From Valencia hispanica (lineage: Eukaryota; Chordata; Actinopteri; Cyprinodontiformes; Valenciidae), in NCBI GenBank assembly GCA_963556495.2, contig OY747712.1, positions 30,276,235 through 30,340,234 on the forward strand: 64,000 nucleotides of DNA. The letters run 5' to 3'. The notes below the pieces were generated by a model. The model was given only the letters and a program-made list of their open reading frames with translations, had not been told where the DNA came from and did no database searches. Numbering within the stretch: position 1 is the stretch's first letter; the number at the start of each line of letters is the position of its first letter. The position numbers and the translations under genes are program-made. This document shows, piece after piece, positions 12,137 through 23,473 of this stretch.

Positions 12137-12370
12137 GTCTGTTTCAAAAAACAATGGTGCCACTTTGCCGCAAAGCGGAGGCGACATCAGGGAGCCTTTG
12201 GTCATTCATAAGTGGTCAAGACCGACGTTGCGGTAATATTACGATCAAGCTTGGTGGCTGGAATGGCACAATGTTCTTGCCTCGCCATGCCGCCGCGTTG
12301 CATTTAAAGGACACACCGTGGCAGCAGTATTACCCTGATATGCCGCCACGATGTGTCTTTTGAAACAGGC
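12137..12370. mobile_element. 234-bp MITE with TA target duplication
   Basis: A GC-rich insert in AT-rich DNA. The left end GTCTGTTTCAAAAAACA and the reverse complement of the right end GCCTGTTTCAAAAGACA form terminal inverted repeats, and a TA lies directly outside each end (12,135-12,136 and 12,371-12,372). It encodes no transposase; the 69-aa frame inside it is not a gene. The TA duplication fits Tc1/mariner- or Harbinger-type mobilisation, but the superfamily is open. Confidence 0.75.
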
Positions 12371-13304
12371 TAATGATACACTGATTCTTTTTACAGTATT
12401 CAATGTCTTTGATTAAACAGTTGAATCAATCATACCTCTAAAAAGAAAAAGATATATTAAAAAACAAACCCAGCTACAAGCAGGTTCCAACTCATTGGTG
12501 ACTTTGCATGCAGATAAGCAATAGAAAGCTCCTTCAGAGCACAACTGAGAGATAAATAGGCTAAGATTTTTCTTTATTGTTTAATCTGGTGCTTGTGTAC
12601 TCCTTCCCCTTTTAATGCTGCCCCAGTCAACAGCCCAAGTCAAACCCCACAACTGCATACAGTGAGGCAAAAAAGTATTTGGCAGCCACCGATTGTGAAA
12701 GTTGTCCCACTTAGAAAAAAGAAAGAGGTCTGTAATTGTCTTCAACTGTGAGAGACAGAATGTTAAAAAATTCAGGATATCACATTGGATAATTAAAAAA
12801 TAATTATTTGTATAATGGTGCAGAATGATGCATTTAGCACCTACAAACAAAGAAGAACTCTGGCCCTCACAGACCTGTTACTTCTTTTTTAAGAAGCTCT
12901 TCTATCCTTCACTCATTACTTGTATTAATTGCACGTGTTTGAACTCATTATCTGTATAAAAGACACCTGTTGACACCTTCAAACAGTCTCCAACCTCCAT
13001 CATGGTCAAGACCAGAGAGCTATCCAAGGACACCAGGGACAAGATTGTACACCTGCACAAGACTGGGATGAGTCAATCTACAATAGGCAAGGAGCTTGGT
13101 GAGAAGAGATGAACTGTTGGAGCAATTATTAGAAAATTGAATAAATAATGATCTCCCTCAACTTGGGGATCCGTGCAAGATCTCACCTTGTGGAGTACAA
13201 ATGATCTTGAGAATGGTGAGGAAACAGCCCAGAACTACATGGGGGGAATGATCAATGACCTGAGGAGAGCTGTGACCACAGTAACAAAGTTTACTATTAG
13301 TAAC

Positions 13305-16300
13305 ATCCGGATGATCTGAGGGGTCGAGTAGGTTCATACTGGGTCAGGAGATCACTGATGTATTTTGGTCCTAAACCATTCAGAGCTTTATAGACCAGCA
13401 GCAGAACTTTGAAGTCTATCCTCTGACAGACAGGCAGCCAGAGTAAAGACTTCAGAGCTGGACTGTTATGGTCCACTTTTTGGTCTTAGTAAGAACTAGA
13501 GCAGCAGAGTTCTGGATGAGCTGCAGTTTTCTAATTGATTTTTTAGGTAGACCTGTAAAGACTCTGTTACAATAATCAAGCCGACTAAAGATGAACGCAT
13601 GGACTAGTTTTTCCAGGTCCTGCTGAGACATCAGATCTTTTATCCTTGAGATATTCTTAGGTGATAGTCTGATTTTGTGATTACCTTAATGTGTTTTTCA
13701 GTTTAGGTCTGAGTCCATCACTATACCCAGATTTCTGACATGGTTTGTGGTTTTAAGGTGTATGGACTGAAGCCCTGTGGTAACCTTCAATCTTCTCTCT
13801 TTAGCTCCAAAGACGATTACCTCAGTTTTTTTTTGTTCAACTGCAGAAAATTGGTGCACATCCAGTCATTCATTTCCTCAAAGCATTTACCAAGAACCTG
13901 TACAGGCCCTTGGTCTCCTGGTTACATTCTAATATATATGTGTGTGTCATCTGCGTAGGTATGGTAACTTATATTGTTGTTATTTATTACCTGCGCCAGT
14001 GGGAGCATATAGATGTTAAACAGAAGAGGTCCCAGGATGGAACCCTGGGGAACTCCACATGTAATTCCCGTCTGCTCAGATGTAAAGTTACCTATTGACA
14101 CAAAGTACTTCCTGTTCTCTAAGTAAGATTTGAACCAGTTTAGTACAGTGCCAGAGAGACCCACCCAGTTCTCCAGTCGTTTGAGTAAAATAATGTGGTC
14201 AACTGTATCAAATGCAGCACTGAGATCCAATAAAACTAACACTGACATTTTTCCACTGTCAGTATTCAAACAGATGTCATTGATGACTTTGGTCAGAGCA
14301 GTCTCAGTGCTGTGGTGCTGTCTAAAACCTGACTGAAAGACGTAGTAGCAGTTGCTTTGTCTTAAGAAGTCATTTAGCTGATGAAAAACAGTCTTTTCAA
14401 TTATCTTGCTTAAAACTGGAAGATTGGAGATGGGCCTGTAGTTGTTCATTTGTGTCTTGTCCAGATTGTCTCTTTTCAGCAGGGGTTTAATTACAGCTGT
14501 TTTCAGTGGCTCTGGGAAAACACCCGAAATGAAAGAGGAGTTCACAATCTGTAACAGACCTGACTCCAAGATCTTTAAGACCTTTTTGAAAAAGCCTGTG
14601 TGCAGGATGTCTAAACAGCAAGAGGAGGAGTTCAGTTGACGTAAGATGTCCTCCAGATCTTTGCTGTTTATGAGATAAAACTGTTTCATGGTGTTTAAAC
14701 GGATTTTCCGTGGACACAGTACATAACCTGAACCTGCTGTTGATGAACCAACTGTTTGTCTAATATTTTGGATTTTGTCTGTGAAGAATTTGCAAAGTCA
14801 TTGCAGGCCTTGGTGGAATAGAGTTCCGGTGCTACTGACACAAGAGAGTTTGTTAGCCTGTCGACAACAGCAAATAAGACCCGAGCACTATGACTGTTTC
14901 TGGTGATGATGTCAGAAAAATATGACTTCCTTGCATTCCTCAGTTGTAAGTTATAAGAGTGAAGTTTTTCTTTATAGATGTCATAAAGAACCTGAAGTTT
15001 TGTTTTTCTCCATCTGCGCTCGGCTTTCCGACACTCCCTTTTTTCATTTCTCACCAGTGTGGAATTTCTACATGGAGACTTTTTCCTTACAGAGATAACC
15101 TTCACCTTAGTGGGAGCAATAGTATCCATAACATTTAATATTTTAGCATTAAAGCTGTTGACAAGTTCATTGACTGAACCCCCTGACAGGGCAGGTGTTA
15201 GAGAGAAGACCTGGTTAAAGATCTCACTAGTGTTTTCAGTTATACATCGTTTTGTGATAACCTCCGTTAAAACATTTATGAAATTATACTGTCAAATAAA
15301 ACACAGCAATGGTCAGACAAGGCCACATCACGCACAACATATTCCATGTTGCCATGGTGCTGTGAGAAACGGCTGCCTCTCCAGTAGCTCTCTAGTTTTT
15401 TTTAGGTTTTTTTTAGCTATTTTTATTTCTTTTAGCTTCTTTAACTACATTAACTACGTTATTTCTTTTTTTTTTTTATATTGTGTTTGTTCAACTTTAA
15501 TTTAATATGCACCCAAAAGGCAGTTTCCTCACTTATTCACGAGAGGAGCTGCTGGCTTTGCGCACAAAAACAGAAGCCGCAATACGACACCCTATACCGG
15601 TGGAGTTGAGGAGGAGACCCAGGGCAGCTTGTTCATCTTTACGGAGACATGGTTAAACCACCTCGTACTGAATGCTAACGTGGACCTGCTGGGATTCACA
15701 GCTGTGAGAGCCGACAGAGACATGAAAGCGAGCGGAAAAAGTAAAGGTGGGGGACTCATCATGTATGTGAAAAACCGTTGGTGTAACCCAGGACATATCT
15801 CCGTAAAGACAGTTCTATGTTGTCAGGACCTCGAACTGACAGCCGTTAGTCTCCGGCCATATTATCTTCCGAGGGAGTTCAGTCACGTGATCACCATCTG
15901 TGTTTACATCCCTCCGAGAGCTGACGGAGCCGCTGCCTGTGAGAAAATCTACTCTGTCACAGCAAGGCTGCAGACACAGCACCCTGAGGCCCTGATGATC
16001 ATCTCTGGGGACTTTAACCACGTCACTTTGGACTCCACTTTGGCTGTTTTCAACCAGGTTGTTGACTGTCCGACCAGAAACAACAGGACTACAGATCTAC
16101 TGTATGTAAATGTACAGGATGCAAACAGAGCGACTCCCCTCCCCCCACTGGGGAAGTCTGATCACAACCTGGTGCACCTACAGCCGCTGTACACCCCACT
16201 GGTCCAAAAGAAGATGGTAACAACCCGATCCATAAGGAGGTGGTCCCCCGAGATGGAAAGTCCCCTCAGAGAGTGTTTCAACACCACGGTCTGGGATGTG

Positions 16301-19300
16301 CTGCTGGACCCGCATAGTGAGGACATTGAGGGGATGACACACTGTCTGACGGATTACCTGAACTTTTGCACAGACGTGGTCTCCCCTGCCAAGACAGTCC
16401 GCTGTTATCCTAATAACAAGCCGTGGGTAACGCAGGAAGTCAAAGCTGTCCTCAACAGGAAGAAGGCTGCTTTCAGGAGCAGAGACAGGGAGGCCATGAA
16501 GGCAGCACAGCTGGAGGTGAAGCACTGTGTCAGGGAAGCTAAGGACAGCTACAGGAGAAAGGTTAAGGAGAAGCTGAGGGACAACAACATGAGGGAGGTC
16601 TGGGAAGGTGTGAGGACCATCACAGGTTACAACACAAAGACCAGAGCTACAGAGGGGACAGTGGAGAGGGCGAATGAGATGAATGACTTCTTCAACCAGT
16701 TCAACCGGACCATGTCCCCTCAACCCCCACCACCCCCCACCTCTTCCCTCAAACACCACAACACCCCTCTTTTCCTCCTCCCCCACCTCAACACAGTCTC
16801 CACCACACTTCACCACAGACCAGGTCAGAGGACAGCTAAGGAAGATCCGGACCAAGAAAGCAGCAGGTCCGGACAAAGTGTGTCCAAGACTTCTGAAGTC
16901 CTGTGCTGCAGAACTGGGAGAACCACTTCAGTGGATCTTCAACCTTAGCCTGCAGCTGGGGAGAGTGCCCACCCTCTGGAAGACATCCTGCATTGTTCCA
17001 TTCCCGAAAAAGAACCGGCTCAGTGAACTGAATGACTTCCGACCGGTGGCACTTACATCACACCTTATGAAGACACTGGAGGAAGACTCTTCCTCAGCCT
17101 CCTTAGACCCCAGGTTCAGCACGCCCAGGACAACCTGCAGTTTGCTTACCAGCCAGGTGTGAAGGATGCCATCCTCTACCTGCTACATCGAGCCCACTCC
17201 CATCTGGATAAGGGAAGCGGCACAGTGAGGATTCTCCACTTGGATTTCTCTAGTGCCTTCAACACCATCCAGCCCCCTCTGCTCCGGGACAAACTGAGCA
17301 GGATGGGAATGGACCCCCACCTGGTGGACTGGATCTCTGACTACTTCTCTGACAGGCCACAGTACGTCAGGCTGAAGGACAGCATGTCTGACACTGTGGT
17401 CAGCAGCACTGGAGCACCCCAGGGAACAGTGCTTGCCCCTCTTCTCTTCACCCTGTACACCTCGGACTTCTGTTACAACTCGGAGCTGTGTCACCTACAG
17501 AAGTATGCCGATGACACAGGCATTGTTGGGTGCATCAGGGACGACAGAGAGGAGGAGTATCGGAGACTGGTGGGGGACTTTGCTGCATGGTGCCACACCA
17601 ACCACCTACAGCTCAACACCTCTAAGACAAAGGAGCTGGTCATTGACTTTGGGAGGTCCAGACCAAAACCGCGACCAGTCCTGCTAGTAGGAGCTGAGGT
17701 GGAGGCTGTGGATTCATATAAATACCTGGGGCTGTGGCTGGATAAAAAACTGGACTGGACAACACACACCAGCCACCTGTATGGGAAGACACAGAGCAGG
17801 CTGTACTTCCTGAGGAGACTGTGATCTTTTAACATCTGCAGCAAACTGCTAAGGATGTTTTACCAGTCTGTGGTTGCCAGCGTCCTCTATTACACCGTGG
17901 TGTGCTGGGATGGCAGCATATCCAAGAAGGACAGATCCAGACTGGATAAACTGATCAGGCGGACTGGCTCTGTGGTCGGCATGAAGCTGGACTTTCTGGT
18001 GACGGTGGCAGAGATGAGGACACTGGACAAACTGCTGGATATTCTTGACAACACCAGCCATCCTCTGCACACTGTCATCAGCAACCAGAGGAGCCGGTTC
18101 AGTGAGAGATTGCTTCTTCCCAAATGCAGGACCAGTAGACACAAGAACTCTTTGTCCATCGTGCAATCATCCTCTTCAACTCCTCACTTGGGGGGAGGAG
18201 GAAATAGGGAGGACAGAGGGGAAGGAGCAGTAGCCACAGTGCAATATTATATGTATATGTATATATAATTATTTTATTTAATCAAACGTTCTGTATATGT
18301 TTATTTATTTATCTTACTCCATCCTTTTGTTTCCTGCTGGAAATGTTAATTTCCCTGAGGGAGTCATCCCAAAGGGATGAATAAAGTTAAGTCTAAGTCT
18401 CTATGTCTATTAATCTTGGAAATGCCCATACCTTCGAGGTCAGTAAGTCCAAAACATGACCCTTATTATGTGTGGGCTCTGTTATATGCTGAGTCAGCCC
18501 AAAGTTGTCCAGAGTGTTACTCAGGTCTTTAGACCCTTTGTTATGGGGATAGTCAACATGAATGTTAAAATCACCAACAATAATTATACAGTCAAAATCA
18601 ACACAGATTATAGACAGCAGTTCACTAAAATCATCATTAAAGTCAACACAGTAATTTGGAGGCTGATAAATGTTAAGAAACATGGCTCTAGATGAGGCCT
18701 TCAGCTGTACAGCAACATATTCAAAAGAAGGAAAACTTCCAAGAGATAACTGTTTACACTGGAATGATTCATTAAATAAAACAGCAACTCCAGCTCTCCT
18801 GTTCTGTCTGGCCTGGTTGACAAAACTAAAGTTGGTAGGGGTTGATTCGATAAGTGAAACACTGCTATTCTGATCCAACCAAGTTTCAGTTAAAAACATA
18901 AAATAAAGGCTGTGCTCAGTGATAGGATCATTGATAAAAAATGTCTTCCCTACTATAGACCTGACATTTAATAAGGCCAATTTAACAGGTTTAAGAGTAT
19001 TATTGTGCCCCTTGTGTTTTGGGGCGGGCTGTGTACAGCGTATGTTTACTTTACTTAAAAACCTTTTAGAATGCAGCACTCTGTGTTTTGACAGAACTAC
19101 ATTCCATCTGTTACTTATAAGTACAGAAAAGATCGAACCTTCTAATGAACAGGGTCCCAGCTTGTCCTGGGAAAAGTTCTGACTGCTGAAATCCACACAG
19201 CCTGGACCCTTAACACATCATACATCCGACTGTAGAGATTGGACATTATTACGTGGTGGGGTAGGAGGGGGCTGGGCTTGTTGACCTACCTTTCATCGTC

Positions 19301-19330
19301 CTGGTGTTCAATAGATGGTATACAATAGAG
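13305..19330 (-). mobile_element. Near full-length L2-like LINE inserted in the Tc1 element
   Basis: On the minus strand an AP-endonuclease domain lies at 19,196-18,393 (LLNVRSIVGKT, FLTETWLDQNSS, IIIVGDFNIHVDY). After the inner insertion the same protein resumes at about 15,345 (VVRDVALSDHCCVLF). A basic linker follows (15,129-14,695). Next comes a reverse-transcriptase domain open for 255 codons (14,689-13,922) with [44 protein letters not shown] and an intact YADDT box. The remaining 3' part runs to about 13,305. Both halves together give about 3 kb, close to the usual length for the group. The edges against Tc1 are accurate to about 25 bp. Confidence 0.88.
15348..18402 (+). mobile_element. 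LINE (L2/CR1 group, jockey-like) inserted in the L2-like LINE
   Basis: A plus-strand LINE of about 3.05 kb interrupts the minus-strand L2 between adjacent codons of its endonuclease. It has its own endonuclease (FIFTETWLNHLV near 15,632; IISGDFNHV near 16,001; GKSDHN near 16,152), then RT motifs: AAGPDKVCPRLLK near 16,859, NDFRPVALTSHLMKTLE near 17,030, LDFSSAFNTIQPP near 17,240, GAPQGTVLAPLLFTLYTSDF near 17,411, YADDTGIVG near 17,503 and YKYLGLWLDKKLDWT near 17,719. The frames 15,629-16,948, 16,683-17,162, 17,159-17,824 and 17,855-18,268 are joined by only a few frameshifts, so it is fairly young but inactive. It ends in an AATAAA plus (aagtct)n tail near 18,380-18,400. Confidence 0.9.
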
Positions 19331-19713
19331 TGAAAGGAGTTTAAAGCCTGAGTTGCCCAGTGACAGCACCCAAACCTCACAGCTCTAGAGAAGATCTGCA
19401 TGGAGGAATGGGCCAAAATACCAGCTACAGTGTGTGGAATCCTGGTGAAGACCTACAGGAAACGTTTGACCTCCGTCATTGCCAACAAAGGTTGCACTGA
19501 AGGGAACTTTAGTTATTGACCAAGTACTTATTTTCTGCATTATTATACAAATAAATTATTTAAAAATCATACAAAGTGATTTCCCTGATGTATTCCCATT
19601 CTGTCTCCCACAGTTGAAGTGTACCCATGATGAAAACTACAAACCTCTCTCATCTTTTTCAGTGGAATAGCTTGCCCAATCAGTGGCTGCCAAATAATGT
19701 TTGCCCCACTGTA

Positions 19714-20396
19714 GATTATTCTTACAGAGCTTTCACTTATTTGCTAATCATCTTCTCTGTTCACCGACACTAAAACTTCTTCTATTATGGCCTAGATCAA
19801 GCTAAGGACAAGAAAATAAATCTGGAGACAAATTTAGGAATCGCGAAATGAAAGCTTGCTGTTCAGAGGGAAACCTTTCTTTTAATATTCTCTTGGCTGA
19901 AATACATTCTTTACTAGAAACCGTATAGAATATGCTAAAAAGTGGAGATATGAATAGCAGACTTGCTTTTGCCCTGTTCTTTAATTTGATAACATTAACT
20001 ATATACTGGATCACTTGACAATCTGTTGAGGAGATGAAGCAACAGGATCAACCCAGTTAATTTAATTCCAATATCTGTGGAATGTGATAATAATGTGGAC
20101 TGGATAAAAGTACTGAAGATGACAGAGTCTCAATGAGCTGTACTGTCCTCTAACCAACTCTAACCTTGACCTTGGTGCTACATCTGAAGAATTCTTCTAG
20201 AACTGAGAACATTTTTTAAATGGCACTGAGTGACCTATTTGTAGACTCAACACACTGCATTGAGGATTGATTTCTTTTTCTGACTGAGGAGACCTTTAGA
20301 GTAGGTTGAGTAATTATGAACTCTGATGAAAAGGGTCAAGGAGATGCTCAAGCTTTCTAAAGCTCCATCACAAAACTTTTTAAAGGACTGAACAGA
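19714..20396. other. No gene seen
   Basis: Intergenic sequence without recognised features. Confidence 0.4.
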
Positions 20397-22010
20397 CTTG
20401 CAATATAATGCCTTGCAAACAGTTTATCACATTACAAGTTCAAACTTCTATATTTTATTGGGATTTTATGTAATAGACCAAGACAAAGTAGAGTATAATT
20501 TTGAAGTGTAAGGAAAACAATGGCCTACATTGTTTTCCGAGTTTAAGTGTGACCTGCAATTTAATTTAGCTCCGCCCCCAACAACCCTCTTTTACTGCAA
20601 GTACAGCTCAGAGTCTTGACCCATTCTGCAAATCTGCAGACTAACATTCATTTGCTTTTCTAACTTCTGACTGGATGGAGAGCATCTATATACATAGGTT
20701 TCCAAGACTTGCCACAGATTCTCAGTTGAACTTAAGTCTGGACGAGGATGGGGCATTTCTCACCATCAGTGTCTTTTTATAGCCATGAACATCTTTTCTT
20801 CCACAGTTGCCCTTTGTTTACTTCCATCCATGTCCCTATTAACTCTAAACCAGCCTTGCTATTCATGCATAATGAAATCAATCCTGGAGCATGATGCTGC
20901 CACCCCAGTGTTTTATGGCAGGTGTGATGTGTTCAGGATGATATGCAGTGTTAGTTTGCATAACATTTTGAATGTAGTCCAAAAAACTGCAATTTTGGTC
21001 TCATCTGACTCGAGTACCTTCCTGCATGGGTCAGTGATAATGTTCTTTTACCAACGGTTTTCTTCTTCTACTCTTCTGTAAAGGCAAGATTTGGGGAGGG
21101 CATAACTAATACCTCACATAACCTGCTTCTCTGAATATTGCTCTCCTTTCCCAGCCTGTCACTTAGGTGAAGGGCCCTATCTTGGAAGGCTTGCTTTTGT
21201 ACCACACTGTTTTCATTTTTGGATGATGAATTGAATTATATGAGAAGCTTGAAATATTGTTTAACAATCTTTAATATGACCAGTACACGTTTTTTCACAC
21301 ATTTTCTGTGCCCTCATAAATAGCTTGTGGCAAACAGGGCATGTCTTCTAGCCACACTTCGATTTGGCCAGATTTGTGGAATACAAAACTAATAGATTTA
21401 CTGTCGAGAGTTTTTTTTCCACCTGATCTGTGGATTTCTGGATGTACTCTTGAGTTACCATTAGCATCTTTCTTTTTTATTATTACTATCATGACTCTCC
21501 TCACCTAGTCTTTTAGTTTAGTTAGACAGCCATGTCTTGGTAGATATGCAGATTAGCCATACTCCTTTCATTTTCAGATGATGAATTGAACACTGCTTTG
21601 CAAGATGTTCAAAGCTTGGGATATCAGTTATAATAGATGTGTAGTGTGTTCCCTAGTCTTCATGATGCCGTTTACTTGTTCTCTAGTTCTTCACGTAACA
21701 GCTTAACTCATACTGAGATTAAATTGCATACAGGTAAACCGAAGTTACTAATTAGCTGACTCCTGAAAGTAATTGGTTTGACTGGATTTAACTTAGGTGT
21801 ATCAGTTAAGGAGGGTTAAATGCAGATGAACGGCACACTTTAATTTTTTTGTTAAAAAATGGAAATGGTAAAATTGTGCAATACTTTGTTAAAAAGCGTA
21901 ATTACTATAAACTTCAACATTTCAGTGGCACTGCATAGTCCACGTGCAAAATCTTGTTGAATAAACAGAAAAGGTTACACTGCTTCCTTCTTATCAAAAT
22001 AAAAAAAATA
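20397..22010 (-). mobile_element. Degenerate Tc1-like transposon, copy 1
   Basis: Both ends carry the signature of a Tc1-like family that recurs in this window: 'attttattgggattttatgtaatagaccaagacaaagta' type sequence on the left and its inverted counterpart on the right. The interior, read on the minus strand, matches the decayed transposase region; its complement shows stretches such as 'catgatgctgccacccc' at about 20,889. It has no open transposase frame. The right edge is uncertain by about 200 bp. Confidence 0.65.
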
Positions 22011-22489
22011 AAAAATTGAACTATATAAAGTTGTCTCTTTATGTCTGAATGTAGATGAAAACTTCTCAAGGTTGATCAAACGGGCTAAAGAAGTGTTTAA
22101 TTCATCGTATTTGTTTAGACTGAATTTGGACAGGATGTATAAGTTGAAATTGTCACATTTTTTATGTTTTATACAAGCAAAATAAAGGGAATAATTTCAC
22201 ACTAGAAAGGTGGCCATGGATGTTCAATGTTTGATTGCATAGAGGTGTAGCTGCACTTTGACTCATGCAAACTAGTTCACCAAGTGTCAATAGATGCTCC
22301 CATTGGAACATGAAAAGTAGATTTCTATATTATTTTATGAGGTGAGCTGCTAGAGAATACATTTTTTAAAGACCAGCCCAGATTGCAAAAATCCCTTTTG
22401 GGATTTTGCAACTTCTTGAGGAAGAAAAATTGTTAGTTAAAAGGGATTGCCTTTAGAGGGGTATGAATACTGGATCAGGAAATAGTAAA

Positions 22490-23473
22490 CTAAAAGAAGA
22501 CAGAGAACATGCTAGATCTGTCAGATTTTTTGAGAGAAGACAATATCATCTGCTTCGTCTACGTGATGAAATTTGCCAGTGTACCTTGTTGCCATCTCAT
22601 CAGCATCAGAGGCTGACCGGTCCCAGAGGTCCGCCTCTGATGCTGATGAGATGCCGAGAGGCAGCAATGAAACCAACAAGGTCACCTGGCTGATATCATT
22701 ACTGTATGTGGATGAAGCAGATGTTATTGTATATAGCTGAGCTATATCCAGCAAAATTCTGCCATTTTCTAGCCCACAACTTGTCCTTGTTTGAGCATGA
22801 TGCAGCTGTCTTAATTTTTCAACTTAATGAACTGGAGACAAAATCAGCTGACTTGCATCTTTATTGATTAAATGAGTGTGCCAAGTTTATTAAACGTAGC
22901 ACACTGCTGCAATGTTTCTGATGTCCTTTGTGTCTATGTGTGGCTGCTTGATAGGTCTTCTCCAGGCTTGGAGTTACAACAATCAAAACTGGCAGAGGTG
23001 TAAAACTACTAACTGGGACTCTAAGGAAAGATAAGCTAAAGAACAACATAACAATGGTTGACTAAAGAACAGAAAGAGCTAGACATGTACTTCAAACCTT
23101 GTATACATAGCTGGAAAATCTCAGAGAAGTGGAAAGTTAGACATTCAACAGTTGATGGATAACTCACTTATTAGGGCTGACCTCTTAACTCAAGGGAGCA
23201 CATAATCTCCATGTATAGCCAACAAAAACAAAATAACTTTGTATAGGAAAAAATTCCAAACATTGAACACCAAATTTACCAGTATTATCTTAGATAATGT
23301 GATCTCTGTCTATTAGCTCCCTGACATCTCTCACTGGAAATTTGCTTTTTAAGCTCTTGCTTTTTCTAATGATACACTTATTCTCATAAAGAAAACCACT
23401 GTAGCATAGCAAATAATGCTGTGTTTTGTAAAAAAAAGAAGACAGATCTAGCATGTTCTCTGTCTTCTCTTAG
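22490..23473. mobile_element. 984-bp element bounded by 33-nt inverted repeats
   Basis: Positions 22,490-22,522 and 23,441-23,473 are inverted copies of one another, with 32 of 33 bases complementary (core AGAACATGCTAGATCTGTC). The interior has no transposase and includes a second, nested palindrome near the left end. I found no clear target-site duplication, so this could be a non-autonomous DNA transposon of unknown family or a local inverted duplication. Confidence 0.6.
22541..22727. repeat. Long palindrome with a perfect 21-bp stem
   Basis: The core arms 22,593-22,613 and 22,633-22,653 are perfect reverse complements around a 19-nt loop. Pairing continues outward imperfectly (CCTTGTTG with CAACAAGG, and CATCTGCTTC with GAAGCAGATG) to about 22,541 and 22,727. 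A transcript would fold into one hairpin of nearly 190 nt. Confidence 0.8.

Larger units (their letters stand above)
12660..19711 (+). mobile_element. Tc1-like DNA transposon split by a nested LINE pair
   Basis: The left end (CAGTGAGGCAAAAAAGTATT…) matches the reverse complement of the right end (CAGTGGGGCAAACATTATTT…) as terminal inverted repeats. TA dinucleotides sit outside both, at 12,658-12,659 and 19,712-19,713. The left half encodes a Tc1 transposase N-terminus beginning [20 protein letters not shown] at 13,002, with a helix-turn-helix. The right half encodes its C-terminus ([30 protein letters not shown]) at about 19,395-19,490. Only about 1.0 kb of Tc1 sequence remains, so the middle of the transposase, including the catalytic region, is missing. 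Stops in the left half show it is dead. Confidence 0.88.

Noticed and set aside
12154..12363. A 69-codon plus-strand frame
   Set aside because: It lies wholly inside a MITE with inverted ends and TA duplications.
16178..16876. A 232-codon minus-strand frame
   Set aside because: It is the antisense shadow of the inner LINE's endonuclease region.
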